Shown here in pieces: positions 54,679-63,429 of a stretch of 64,000 nt of DNA (positions within the stretch are counted from its first letter, which is position 1; each line of letters begins with the position of its first letter). Position numbers and translations under genes: made by a program. The stretch spans positions 216,405 through 280,404 of the forward strand of contig NZ_LZMD01000046.1 of the NCBI RefSeq assembly GCF_001668575.1, read 5' to 3'. The notes under the pieces were generated by a model. That model was not told the origin of the DNA. It was given only the letters and a program-made list of their open reading frames with translations, and ran no database searches. This DNA is from Mycobacterium sp. 1164985.4 (lineage in GTDB: Bacteria > Actinomycetota > Actinomycetes > Mycobacteriales > Mycobacteriaceae).

Positions 54679-56021
54679 TGACGATGCAGCCGGGCGCGCT
54701 GCGCGCCATCCGGATCGCAACCGCGGCAGTGCTTTCCGTGGTGCTCGTCGTTGCGGTCACGGTAGTGGCCACCCCGTGGTGGGATCGGGTGGCAAGGGAC
54801 ACCTTCATCGCTTACTTCGCCAACGCGAACGGCCTCTACACCGGCGACGAGGTCCGCATCCTCGGCGTCGAAGTCGGTACGGTCGAGGCGATCGACCCGG
54901 AGCCGGACCGCACCAAGGTCACGTTCTCGGTCGACAATAAATACCCGGTGCCCGCCGACGCCCGTGCCGCGATCCTGTCGCCCTCCTTGGTCAGCGCGCG
55001 GGCCATCCAGCTGGTCCCCGCCTACGACGGAGGACCGAGACTTGCCGCGGGAGCGACCATTCCGCAAACCCGGACCGCCGTGCCCGTCGAGTGGGACGAC
55101 TTCCGTCAACAGCTGGAGAAGCTCACCGAGTCACTGCAGCCCACGACGCCGGGCGGTGTCAGCGCCGTCGGCGAGTTCGTCAACGCCGCAGCGGACAACC
55201 TGCGAGGCAACGGCGCCACCGCGCGCGACACCGTGCTCAAGTTGTCGCAAGCTGTGTCGGCGCTGGGGGACCACAGCACCGACATCTTCAGCACCGTGCG
55301 CAATCTGCAGTTGTTGGTGTCGGCGCTCTCGTCGAGCAGTGATCTGCTCGCACAGTTCAACACCAACCTCGCCGACATCACCACCGTGCTGTCCAATACC
55401 CCCGACGAGGTCGCCGACGCGACCAAGGGACTCGACGCGGCGGTGGCGGATCTGCGGGGATTCGTCGCCGAGAACCGCGAAGGGCTCGGCGTGACGTTCG
55501 ACCGCCTCGCCTCGATCACCACCGCCCTCAACGACAGCCGACAGGACGTCAAGCAGGTGTTGCACATCACGCCGACGGTCTTCCAAAACTTCATGAACAT
55601 CTATCAACCGGCCCAGAGTTCGGTGACCGGCATCCTCGCCCCGGTCAACTTCGCCAACACCGTCCAATTCATCTGCAGCGCAATCGAAGCGGCGGCTCGT
55701 CAGGGATTCGAACACTCGGCGAAGCTGTGCATGCAGTATCTGGCGCCGATCATCAAGAATCGTCAGTACAACTTCCCCCCGCTGGGCGTCAATCCGTTCG
55801 TCGGGGCCTCGGCGCGCCCCAACGAGATCACCTACAGCGAAGACCGGCTCGACCCCAATCTACCGCCGCTGCAGGCTGCCGCCGCCACCCGCAGCCCGCC
55901 AACACGAACACACACAGCAGCGTCGATACCGCGGCCCGTGCGTGCCTCACGGCGTCCCGTCCGGCGGAATCATCATGCCGGGCAGGCCCAGGCTCGGATC
56001 GGTTGGCGTGGCGGGGGCTGA
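54678..56021 (+). CDS. MceD lipid-transport subunit, C-terminus altered by a local inversion
   Basis: As written 447 residues. The anchor (ATAAVLSVVLVVAVTVVATP), MCE domain (FANANGLYTGDEVRILGVEVGTV) and helical needle look normal up to about residue 403 (LDPNLPPLQAAA). From base 55889 the frame enters the inverted segment and encodes a basic, non-family tail (TRTHTAASIPRPVRASRRP) to the stop at 56021. Re-inverting 55889-56007 gives a 423-residue MceD ending with DPSLGLPGMMIPPDGTP, the kind of short Pro-rich ending seen in other MceD proteins, whose stop overlaps the mceE start by GTGA as at the operon's other joints. Confidence 0.88.
   Translation: MTMQPGALRAIRIATAAVLSVVLVVAVTVVATPWWDRVARDTFIAYFANANGLYTGDEVRILGVEVGTVEAIDPEPDRTKVTFSVDNKYPVPADARAAILSPSLVSARAIQLVPAYDGGPRLAAGATIPQTRTAVPVEWDDFRQQLEKLTESLQPTTPGGVSAVGEFVNAAADNLRGNGATARDTVLKLSQAVSALGDHSTDIFSTVRNLQLLVSALSSSSDLLAQFNTNLADITTVLSNTPDEVADATKGLDAAVADLRGFVAENREGLGVTFDRLASITTALNDSRQDVKQVLHITPTVFQNFMNIYQPAQSSVTGILAPVNFANTVQFICSAIEAAARQGFEHSAKLCMQYLAPIIKNRQYNFPPLGVNPFVGASARPNEITYSEDRLDPNLPPLQAAAATRSPPTRTHTAASIPRPVRASRRPVRRNHHAGQAQARIGWRGGG
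55889..56007. other. 119-bp inverted segment at the mceD/mceE junction
   Basis: Its complement, not its plus strand, encodes the missing pieces: MceD's last residues (minus 56007 to 55947, stop TGA) and MceE's start (GTG at 55950) with signal peptide RHARAAVSTLLCVFVLAGCG. The segment is bounded by CCGCCAC (55882-55888) and its complement GTGGCGG (56008-56014). Both restored reading frames join the flanks exactly (1272 and 1122 nt, multiples of three). No recombinase gene or known recombination site is nearby. Confidence 0.85.
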
Positions 56022-57067
56022 ACTCGCTGCCGTTGCCGGGAACGGAGGGGGGTGGCCCCGGTTCCTACACCATCCAGGCGCAATTACCCGATGTCGTTGT
56101 CATTCAACAGAACACGCGGGTGCGGGTGGCCGACGTCAACGTCGGCAATGTGACCAGGATCGAGGTCCAGGACTGGCATGCGCTGGTGACCATGCGCATC
56201 GACGGCGATGTCCACCTACCGGCGAACAGCACCGCCAAGGTCGGCACCACCAGCCTGCTGGGTTCGATGCACATCGAGCTGGCCCCACCGACCGATGAGC
56301 CGCCGCGCGGCGAGCTCAAGGACGGCTCGGTGATATCGCTGTCGTCGGCCGCTACATACCCGACGACCGAGCAGACGCTGGCCGCCGTTTCGGTCCTGCT
56401 CAACGGTGGCGGACTCGGCCAGTTGCAGGAGATCAACCAGACGTTCGCCCGGGCACTCGCGGGCCGGGAAAGCGAGATGCGCAGCTTGCTGACCCAACTC
56501 GACATCTTCATCGGCCGACTCAACGAGCAGACCGACGACATCATCACGGCCACCGAGAACCTCAATGCGCTGGCGGGGCAGGTCGCGGCGAAGAACGAGG
56601 CTGTCGACAAGGCGCTGATCACCATTCCGCAAGCCATTGCGGTGCTGGCGGCTTCGCGCGAGAAACTGGCCAACGCGATCGACGCGCTCGGTCAGTTCAG
56701 CGCGATCACAACCTCGACGGTCAAGCAGACCAGGGAGTCGCTGGTCGGGAACCTGCGCAGCATCGCCCCCGTCCTGCGGGAACTTGCCGACGCCGGCCCG
56801 GCGCTGACCAGGGGCCTGGACTTTCTGTCCACCTATCCATGGGTGAAAAGCACCGTCCCGAACTGGTTTCGCGGCGACTTCGCCAACATCACGCTCGTCA
56901 TCGACCTGACCCTGAGCCGCATCGACGCCGGCGTGTTCACCGGAACCAGGTGGGAGGGTGACCTCACCGAACTCGAACTTCAGTGGGGCCGCACGATCGG
57001 CCAGAAGCCCAGCCCGTATACCGCGGGCAACCCGTTGGTGGTCCCGTACCGGTGGGGAGCCTACTGA
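56008..57067 (+). CDS. MceE lipoprotein subunit, 5' end displaced by inversion
   Basis: From 56008 on the sequence is a normal MceE: WRGLNSLPLPGTEGGGPGSY, MCE domain (VVVIQQNTRVRVADVNVGNV), helical needle, LVIDLTLSRIDAGVF, to the stop at 57067. The start codon and signal peptide are absent in this orientation; they lie inverted at 55889-55950. An open frame continues upstream through mceD but encodes nothing MceE-like. Restored length 373 residues with lipobox LAGC and Cys at position 20. As written the protein would not be exported or lipidated. Confidence 0.85.
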
Positions 57068-57068
57068 C

Positions 57069-58508
57069 ATGGTGCGGTTACCACGCACGACGTGGATCCA
57101 GCTGGCTATCCTCGCGGCCGTCACGGTGATCGCATGCAGCATCATGTCTTTCACCTTCGTCAAGGTTCCCGCTCTGCTCGGCATCGGTCGATACAACGTG
57201 ACGCTCGACCTGCCGTCGTCGGGCGGTCTGCATCCGTCGTCGGTCGTGACCTACCGGGGCTCGGAGATCGGCCGCGTGACGTCCGTGGACGTGACTCGGG
57301 ACGGTGTCCGGGCGGTGCTGAAACTCGACTCGTCCACCAAGGTGCCCGCCGACGTTTCGGCGGAGGTTCACAGCCGCTCGGCCGTCGGCGAGCAGTTCGT
57401 GGAGTTGACACCGACCCCGGGCACCGACGCCGCGACGGCCCTCGCGCTGCGCGACGGAAGCGTGATCCCCTCGGGGCGGGTGCGGGTTCCACCGGACATC
57501 GCCAACCTGCTCGATGCCACCAACACTGCGCTGCAGGCGATTCCACAGGACAATCTGCGCACGGTCGTCGACGAGGCGGCCACCGCGGTCGCGGGCCTGG
57601 GGCCGGAGCTGTCACGCATCGTCGACGGATCGACCGCGTTGGCGATCGACGCCGGCAAGACCGTCGGCCCCATCACCACCCTGATCGACCAGTCGCCACC
57701 AGTTCTCGATTCGCAAGTGCGGACCGCGGATTCGATCCAGGTATGGGCCAGTCGGATGGCGTCGATCACGGGACAGTTGAAGGCGCAGGATGTGGCGTTC
57801 GCGGGTCTGCTCGAGTTGGGCGGACCCACGCTGGAGGAGGGCCGCGCGGTGTTCGACCGCATCGCATCCCCATTGCCCTTGCTGCTGGCCAACATGGTGA
57901 GCCTGGGCGACATCGCGATCGCCTACCGCAACGACATCGAGCAACTGCTGGTCTTGTTTCCGCAAGGCACCGCGGTCATGTCGGCGATCATCCTCCCGAA
58001 CGCCAATACCAAACAGGACTACAAGGGCATCTATCTCGACTTCAACCTCAACCTGAACCTGCCGCCGCCGTGCAACACCGGCTTCCTGCCGGTGCGCCAA
58101 CAACGATCGCCGTCCGAGCAAGACGCCCCGGAGCGCCCGGCGGGCGACCTCTACTGCCGCGTACCGCAGGATTCCGACCTCAATGTCCGCGGTGTGCGCA
58201 ACATCCCGTGTGAGACGGTTTCGGGTAAGCGGGCCCCGACGATCGAGATGTGCGAGAGCGACGAGCAGTACGTCCCGCTCAACGAGGGCTACAGCTGGAA
58301 GGGCGATCCCAACGCGACGCTCAGCGGTCAGGGTGTCCCGCAGTACGCGCCCGGACAGGACCCGCGTGCGCCTGCGCCGATCGCGGCGGTGCCCTATGAC
58401 CCCTCGACCGGCGAGTACATCGGCCCCGACGGCCGTCTCTATACGCAGGCCGACCTCGCGCCTCCGCAGAACAAGACGTGGCAGTCGATGCTGGTGCCGC
58501 CGGGCTAG
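57069..58508 (+). CDS. MceF lipid-transport subunit
   Basis: 479 residues from the ATG at 57069, 1 bp after the mceE stop. Anchor QLAILAAVTVIACSIMSFTF, MCE domain (LPSSGGLHPSSVVTYRGSEIGRVTSVDV), helical needle, then a Cys-containing C-terminal region (PPPCNTGFLPV, DLYCRVPQ, IPCETV, EMCESDE) and a tail ending QSMLVPPG. Last gene of the operon; no mam accessory genes follow. The stop overlaps the convergent SnoaL gene. Confidence 0.92.
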   Translation: MVRLPRTTWIQLAILAAVTVIACSIMSFTFVKVPALLGIGRYNVTLDLPSSGGLHPSSVVTYRGSEIGRVTSVDVTRDGVRAVLKLDSSTKVPADVSAEVHSRSAVGEQFVELTPTPGTDAATALALRDGSVIPSGRVRVPPDIANLLDATNTALQAIPQDNLRTVVDEAATAVAGLGPELSRIVDGSTALAIDAGKTVGPITTLIDQSPPVLDSQVRTADSIQVWASRMASITGQLKAQDVAFAGLLELGGPTLEEGRAVFDRIASPLPLLLANMVSLGDIAIAYRNDIEQLLVLFPQGTAVMSAIILPNANTKQDYKGIYLDFNLNLNLPPPCNTGFLPVRQQRSPSEQDAPERPAGDLYCRVPQDSDLNVRGVRNIPCETVSGKRAPTIEMCESDEQYVPLNEGYSWKGDPNATLSGQGVPQYAPGQDPRAPAPIAAVPYDPSTGEYIGPDGRLYTQADLAPPQNKTWQSMLVPPG

Positions 58509-58948
58509 CGGGCCATCGTCGAATTCCGCGCGCTCCAATCGGTGGAGACGAACCGGTGCCGAATCAGCCACTCGTCGCCGACCCGCGCGAACACATCGCG
58601 GTAGCGGCCGTAGTGGTCGAGGCCGATCTCGGTGAACACCGTGAAGTAGCAGGAGACCCGCGCCTCGTCGGGCGTCACCTCGGTGAACCGGATGTTGGTC
58701 ACGTTGTGGCGCACGATGCGCTTGACGTTGGACTTGGATGCGGCCGCGTTCGGCGCTGCGACGGCACCGCCCAGATAGCCGACGATCGCCGCACGGCCCC
58801 GCACCGGCTCGGTTCCCCGTACCTCGAGGACCCCGTCGTCACAGAACGCGGCGGCGAGTTCGGGAAGGCGCATCGCGTCACCCGACCAGTTGTACTGCGC
58901 GAGGGTGTCCCTTACGCGTTCCCGAGCGCAAAGCTCCCAAAGCTCCAT
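58505..58948 (-). CDS. SnoaL/NTF2-like protein
   Basis: 147 residues of a SnoaL-4 type domain: RVRDTLAQYNWSGDAMRLPE, LAAAFCDDGVLEVRG, and RYRDVFARVGDEWLIRHRFVSTDW. Similar proteins include dehydratase- or isomerase-like small enzymes of unknown substrate. Tail-to-tail overlap of 4 bp with mceF. Divergent from the SRPBCC gene, with 32 bp between starts. Confidence 0.8.
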   Translation of the reverse strand: MELWELCARERVRDTLAQYNWSGDAMRLPELAAAFCDDGVLEVRGTEPVRGRAAIVGYLGGAVAAPNAAASKSNVKRIVRHNVTNIRFTEVTPDEARVSCYFTVFTEIGLDHYGRYRDVFARVGDEWLIRHRFVSTDWSARNSTMAR

Positions 58949-58968
58949 GCGGACAACCGTAACGGGGC

Positions 58969-58974
58969 TAGGGT
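58969..58974 (+). promoter_or_regulatory. -10 element (TAGGGT) for the first SRPBCC gene
   Basis: TAGGGT lies 6 nt before the ATG at 58981; leaderless arrangement. Confidence 0.45.
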
Positions 58975-58980
58975 CGCGCC

Positions 58981-59421
58981 ATGGCTACCAGCGATTCCCG
59001 CGAGGTCGTGATCGACGCGAGCCCGGCCGAGATCCTCGACGTCATCGCCGACGTCGAATCGGCGCCGGATTGGTCGCCCCAGCACCAGGGGGCCGAGGTA
59101 CTCGACAGGGACGCCAACGGCCGGCCCGGCCGCGTGCGGCTGAAGTTGAAGACCATGGGCATCACCGACGAGCAGGTCGTGCAGTACACCTGGGGTGACA
59201 ACACGGCCGGCTGGACGCTGATCGAATCCAGTCAGCTCAAAACCCAGAGCGCGTCGTACACGCTCACCCCCGACGGCGACAAGACCAAGGTCCGGTTCGA
59301 GATCACGGTCGACCCCGCCGTACCGATCCCGGGCTTCGTGTTGAAACGCGCCATGAAAGGCGGGCTGGAGGCCGCCACCGACGGCCTGCGCAAGCAGGTC
59401 CACAAGGTCAAGCGCGGCTGA
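58981..59421 (+). CDS. SRPBCC (polyketide cyclase-like) protein 1
   Basis: 146 residues, Bet v 1/START-like fold: ATSDSREVVIDASPAEILDV, QHQGAEVLDRDANGRPGRVR, and KMxGITDEQVVQYTWGDN-like core. Such proteins bind hydrophobic ligands in a deep pocket. One of three related genes here (58981, 59460, 62014), matching Rv0854/Rv0856/Rv0857. Function unproven. Confidence 0.85.
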   Translation: MATSDSREVVIDASPAEILDVIADVESAPDWSPQHQGAEVLDRDANGRPGRVRLKLKTMGITDEQVVQYTWGDNTAGWTLIESSQLKTQSASYTLTPDGDKTKVRFEITVDPAVPIPGFVLKRAMKGGLEAATDGLRKQVHKVKRG

Positions 59422-59459
59422 CCCGTTTCGGAACGCGCGGGGCTGGCAATCACTCCGGC

Positions 59460-59903
59460 ATGGCTGTCACCGAAACTCGCGAAGTCCTCATCGAGGCCAC
59501 TCCTCAGGAGATCCTCGACGTGCTGACCGACCTCGAGTCGCTGACCGATTGGTCGTCGGCCCATCAGAAGGTCGAGGTCCTCGAACGCGACGACGAGGGG
59601 CGGCCTAGCAAGTCACGTCAGATCGTCAAGATCGTCGGCGTCTCCGACGAACAGGTGCTCAACTACACCGTGCACGACGACGGGGTGAGCTGGACGTTGG
59701 AGAGCTCGAAACAGCAACGCGCACAGAGCGGTCGCTACACGTTGACCCCCGACGGCGACTCGACGAAGGTCCATTTCGAGCTGATGGTCGACCCGCTGGT
59801 GCCGCTGCCCGGCTTCCTGATCAAGAAGGGCGCCAAGGGATTGATGGAGACCGCTACCGACGGGCTGCGCAAACGGGTGAAGCAGGTCAAGGGCCGTCAA
59901 TAG
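59460..59903 (+). CDS. SRPBCC protein 2
   Basis: 147 residues, closely related to protein 1: AVTETREVLIEATPQEILDV, SSAHQKVEVLERDDEGRPSK, KIVGVSDEQVLNYTVHDDG, and PLVPLPGFLIKKGAKGLMET. No strong ribosome site; starts 38 bp after the first copy and probably shares its transcript. Its 3' end overlaps the CDF gene by 17 bp. Confidence 0.85.
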   Translation: MAVTETREVLIEATPQEILDVLTDLESLTDWSSAHQKVEVLERDDEGRPSKSRQIVKIVGVSDEQVLNYTVHDDGVSWTLESSKQQRAQSGRYTLTPDGDSTKVHFELMVDPLVPLPGFLIKKGAKGLMETATDGLRKRVKQVKGRQ

Positions 59904-60858
59904 ACTGCTGATCGAGTTCGTCGGGTTCGGCGATCGTCAGCACGGCGTCCACGATGTAGGGGTCGGCCTGCAGTTGCGTCTCCAACCGCCGCAGCGTCTC
60001 GGCGACCCGCGACTCGACCGCGTCGCCTCGAAGGTCGACGCTGGCCACCAGGAACAGCTGCTTCGGACCGACGAAGACCAAGCGCACGAACCGCACCGCG
60101 GCCACATCGGGTAACCCTCGGATCCTATCGATCGCGGCCTCTCGCACCCGCGGACTCGCCGGCTCGCCGACCAGGAAACGCCGGTTGCGGTCGATCAGGA
60201 TCAGCGCGATCACGCCCAGCAGCAACCCGACCAGGATCGACCCGATCGCATCCCACGCGGCGTCACCCGTCAGCTGATGCAACCCGATTCCCGCTGCGGC
60301 GATGAGGATTCCGATCAGTGCCGCTGCATCCTCGGCGAACACCGCCCGCGTCGTCGGATCCGACGTGTCGAGAACGTGGTCGAGAAGGTCCTTGTCATAG
60401 CGATGCGCCTCGGCCCGCAGCTGTCGCACCGCCTGAATGAGCGAGACCGATTCCAGGGCGAATGCGACCGCCAGCACGATGTAGGCGACCAGGTAGTTCT
60501 CGGGTCCCGACTCCCCGTGCCGCAGTTCGGTGACGCCGTGCCACACCGACAGGGAACCACCGACGACGAACAACCCCACCGCGGCCAACAACGACCACAC
60601 GTATGCCTCCCGGCCGTAGCCGAACGGCCGTTCGGCGTCCGGCGGTCGCCGGCTGCGGCGGTTCGCGACGGCGAGCAGGCCCTGGTTGCCCGAGTCGGCC
60701 CACGAGTGCGCGGCTTCGGCGGTCATCGACGCCGACCCCGTGATCACGGCGGCCACGGTCTTGGCGACGGCGACGGCGAGGTTGGCGCCGAACGCGATCA
60801 AGACGGTCAGCGTGCTCTCGCCGGAGGTCGCTTCGGTCGGGTCCTGTGTCTCGGCCAT
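59887..60858 (-). CDS. Cation diffusion facilitator (CDF) family transporter
   Basis: 323 residues. CDF pattern with about six helices: ANLAVAVAKTVAAVITGSASMTAEAAHSWADSGNQ contains the metal-site His and Asp, then EDAAALIGILIAAAG provides the second Asp site. A soluble C-terminal domain follows. It would export zinc, iron or another divalent cation using protons. ATG at 60858 (MAETQDP), chosen over a longer open frame; 18 bp from the divergent far gene. Confidence 0.9.
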   Translation of the reverse strand: MAETQDPTEATSGESTLTVLIAFGANLAVAVAKTVAAVITGSASMTAEAAHSWADSGNQGLLAVANRRSRRPPDAERPFGYGREAYVWSLLAAVGLFVVGGSLSVWHGVTELRHGESGPENYLVAYIVLAVAFALESVSLIQAVRQLRAEAHRYDKDLLDHVLDTSDPTTRAVFAEDAAALIGILIAAAGIGLHQLTGDAAWDAIGSILVGLLLGVIALILIDRNRRFLVGEPASPRVREAAIDRIRGLPDVAAVRFVRLVFVGPKQLFLVASVDLRGDAVESRVAETLRRLETQLQADPYIVDAVLTIAEPDELDQQSIDGP

Positions 60859-60863
60859 CTGAC

Positions 60864-60869
60864 TAGTGT
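60864..60869 (+). promoter_or_regulatory. -10 element (TAGTGT) for far
   Basis: TAGTGT, 7 nt before the far ATG at 60877, in only 18 bp separating divergent starts. Confidence 0.4.
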
Positions 60870-60876
60870 GCGACTC

Positions 60877-61955
60877 ATGGCTACAGCGGGACCCCTCGCG
60901 GGGGTGAAGGTCATCGAGCTCGGCGGTATCGGCCCCGGACCTCACGCCGGGATGGTGCTGGCCGATCTCGGCGCCGACGTGGTTCGCGTGCGCCGACCCG
61001 GCGGCCTGCAGATGCCGCCGGAGAACATCGACCTGCTACACCGCGGTAAGCGCGTCGTCGACCTCGATCTGAAGAGGGAGCCCGCCGCGCTGTTCGGGCT
61101 CATCGCCAAGGCCGACGTTCTGATCGACGCGTTCCGGCCCGGCACGTGCGAACGACTCGGCATCGGGCCCGACGACTGCGCGGCGGTGAACCCGCGACTG
61201 ATCTTCGCCCGCATCACCGGCTGGGGCCAGCATGGCCCACTGGCGCAGACCGTGGGCCACGACATCAACTACCTCTCGCATACCGGCGCGCTGTCGGCCA
61301 TCGGATCCGCGACCGGCCGCCGGTGGTGCCGCTGAATCTGGTCGCCGACTTCGGTGGTGGCTCGATGTTCGTGCTGCTGGGCATCGTGGCCGCGCTGTAC
61401 GAACGGGAACGCTCCGGACAGGGTCAGGTGATCGACGCGGCGATGGTCGACGGCGTATCCGTGCTGGCGCAGATCGCGTGGACAATGAAGTCGACGGGCA
61501 CGCTGCGCGACGAACGCGAGTCGTTCCTGCTCGACGGCAGCGCACCGTTCTACCGCACGTATGAGACCGCCGACGGCAAGTACATGGCCGTCGGCGCAAT
61601 CGAACCGCAGTTCTACGCGCAACTGGTTGCCGGGCTCGGTCTCGACGCCGACGAACTCCCACCGCAAATGGACCGCGAGGCGTTCCCGGAAATGCGCGAA
61701 TTGTTCGCCGAGCGGTTTGCGCGCAAGACCCGCGACGAGTGGACCGCGATCTTCGCGGGCACCGACGCGTGCGTCACGCCGGTGTTGACCTGGAGTGAGT
61801 CCGTGCAGAGCGAGCACCTGCGAGCACGGTCAACACTGGTGCAGGCCAACGGTGTCGACCAGGCGGCACCGGCACCACGGTTCTCCAGGACCCCGGCCGG
61901 ACCCATCGGCGCACCGCCGCAAGCTGCGACTTCGCTAATCGATATTGATTGGTAA
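60877..61955 (+). pseudogene. far: CoA-transferase family III / alpha-methylacyl-CoA racemase gene with a frameshift
   Basis: The first frame (ATG 60877) encodes VKVIELGGIGPGPHAGMVLADLGADVVRV and GHDINYLSHTGALSAIG, then stops at 61335 after GSATGRRWCR. The +1 frame continues exactly with PPVVPLNLVADFGGGSMFVLL to 61955, the normal rest of the family (catalytic Asp region included). Total length 1079 nt, one short of a multiple of three, so a single base is missing around 61310-61320. Intact members are about 360 aa. Real mutation or sequencing error; position matches Rv0855 (far). Confidence 0.85.
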
Positions 61956-62000
61956 TAAGTATTTGCTGGAAAGGGCTATGCACTAGGCAGTCGAGTTAGC

Positions 62001-62006
62001 TACGAT
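62001..62006 (+). promoter_or_regulatory. -10 element (TACGAT) for SRPBCC gene 3
   Basis: TACGAT lies 7 nt before the ATG at 62014 within an AT-rich intergenic stretch; leaderless arrangement. Confidence 0.5.
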
Positions 62007-62013
62007 TTGCCGC

Positions 62014-62472
62014 ATGGCCGTGCAGGCATCGAGGGAAGTGGTCTTCGAGGCGCCCAAAGACGTGATCATGGATGCACTCGCCGACATCGACGCCGTGCCC
62101 ACGTGGTCGCCCGTGCACAAACGCGCCGAGGTGCTCGATCGTCATCCCGACGGCCGCCCGCACCACGTCAAGGCAACCTTCAAAATCATGGGTGTGACCG
62201 ACAAGGAGCTGCTCGAATATCACTGGGGTGATGACTGGGTGGTCTGGGACGCCAAGGCGACGATGCAGCAGCGCGGACAGCACGGCGAGTACAACCTCAC
62301 CCCGATCGGCGAGGACCGCACCCGCGTCCGCTTCGACATCATCATCGACCTCGCGGCACCGATTCCGGAGTTCCTGTTGCGTCGCGCCAAGAAGATGGTG
62401 CTCGACGTCGCGACCGAGAACCTGCGGCGCCGGGTGATGGCCGATGACAACGCTTCTGATCGGGCGAAGTAG
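62014..62472 (+). CDS. SRPBCC protein 3
   Basis: 152 residues, third Bet v 1-like protein of the region: AVQASREVVFEAPKDVIMDA, SPVHKRAEVLDRHPDGRPHH, KIMGVTDKELLEYHWGDDW, and PIPEFLLRRAKKMVLDVATE. It keeps the same layout as copies 1 and 2 but lies after far. Ligand unknown. Confidence 0.85.
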   Translation: MAVQASREVVFEAPKDVIMDALADIDAVPTWSPVHKRAEVLDRHPDGRPHHVKATFKIMGVTDKELLEYHWGDDWVVWDAKATMQQRGQHGEYNLTPIGEDRTRVRFDIIIDLAAPIPEFLLRRAKKMVLDVATENLRRRVMADDNASDRAK

Positions 62473-62511
62473 GACGGAATAACTCTCGGCCGAGTGCCGG
62501 TTGCGTCTGAC

Positions 62512-63429
62512 ATGGCCACCGGAATCGTGCTCTTCGCAAACCCGAACGCCGACAACATCGTCGACGACCTCATCGCTCAAGCGCGACGGGCGCACGATCT
62601 CGGAGTCCGACAGGTCTGGCTTCCACAGCGGTTCGATTACGACGCGATCGGCGTGGCCGGGGTCATCGGTGCGGCGGTGCCGGGGTTGGGCGTCGGTACA
62701 TTCGTCGTGCCGTTCAACCCTCGTCATCCCCTGATCGTCGCGTCGCAGGCGCAGACGGCGCAGGCAGCTGCGCATGGCAGGTTCACACTCGGTTTGGGAC
62801 TCGGGGCGCACGAAGTCGAGCGCCGGGCGTTCGGCACCGCGTGGCCCCACACCATCGCTCGGCTGCGTGAGCATCTGACCGTGCTGCGGTCGATCTTCGA
62901 CTCCGGCGTCGCCGACTTCCACGGCGAAGAGTTCACGGCCAATCCCGAATGGCCGGTTCAGGTTCCGGGCGGCACGCCCGTTCCGCTCTACGTTGCCGCC
63001 ATGGGCCCGAAGGCCTTGCAGGTGACCGGCGAGCTGGCCGACGGCACGCTCCCGTATCTGGCCGGTCCGCGCACCATCGCGGATTTCATCGCGCCCACCG
63101 TGGTGCGAGCGGCTGCCGACGCCGGGCGGCCGGCCCCGAAGATCGTCGCCGCGGTGCCCGTGGTGGTGTCCGACGATGCTGGTGCGGGACGGCGGCGGGC
63201 CGCCGAACACCTGAGCTTCTACGAGCAGATCCCGTCGTATCGCCGGGTTTTGGAGCGCGAGGGTGTCGACAGCGCGGTTGACGTCGCCGCCGTCGGGCCG
63301 GCGGAAGCGGTGACCCGGCAGCTCAAGAACTACCTCGAGGCAGGCGCGACAGACGTCGTGCTCAGCGCCGTCGACGGCATCGATCCCGCACAGCGGGAAG
63401 CCATTTGGACGATCGCCGCACAGCTCTAA
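62512..63429 (+). CDS. LLM-class F420-dependent oxidoreductase
   Basis: 305 residues from the ATG at 62512. Luciferase-like TIM barrel: FANPNADNIVDDLIAQARRAHDLGVRQVWLPQRFD, GTFVVPFNPRHPLIVASQAQTAQAAAHGRFTLGLGLGAHEVE, and MGPKALQVTGELADGTLPYLAGP, all cofactor F420-type patterns. Hydride transfer to an unknown substrate. Tail overlaps the dapC stop. Confidence 0.88.
   Translation: MATGIVLFANPNADNIVDDLIAQARRAHDLGVRQVWLPQRFDYDAIGVAGVIGAAVPGLGVGTFVVPFNPRHPLIVASQAQTAQAAAHGRFTLGLGLGAHEVERRAFGTAWPHTIARLREHLTVLRSIFDSGVADFHGEEFTANPEWPVQVPGGTPVPLYVAAMGPKALQVTGELADGTLPYLAGPRTIADFIAPTVVRAAADAGRPAPKIVAAVPVVVSDDAGAGRRRAAEHLSFYEQIPSYRRVLEREGVDSAVDVAAVGPAEAVTRQLKNYLEAGATDVVLSAVDGIDPAQREAIWTIAAQL

Noticed and set aside
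55727..56007. The open frame upstream of mceE as a genuine N-terminal extension
   Set aside because: It translates mceD in a wrong frame, contains no signal peptide, and the true MceE start is found on the opposite strand.
55882..56014. Site-specific recombinase (invertase) switch at mceD/mceE
   Set aside because: The inverted repeats are only 7 bp and no recombinase gene is in the window; kept only as one of several explanations.
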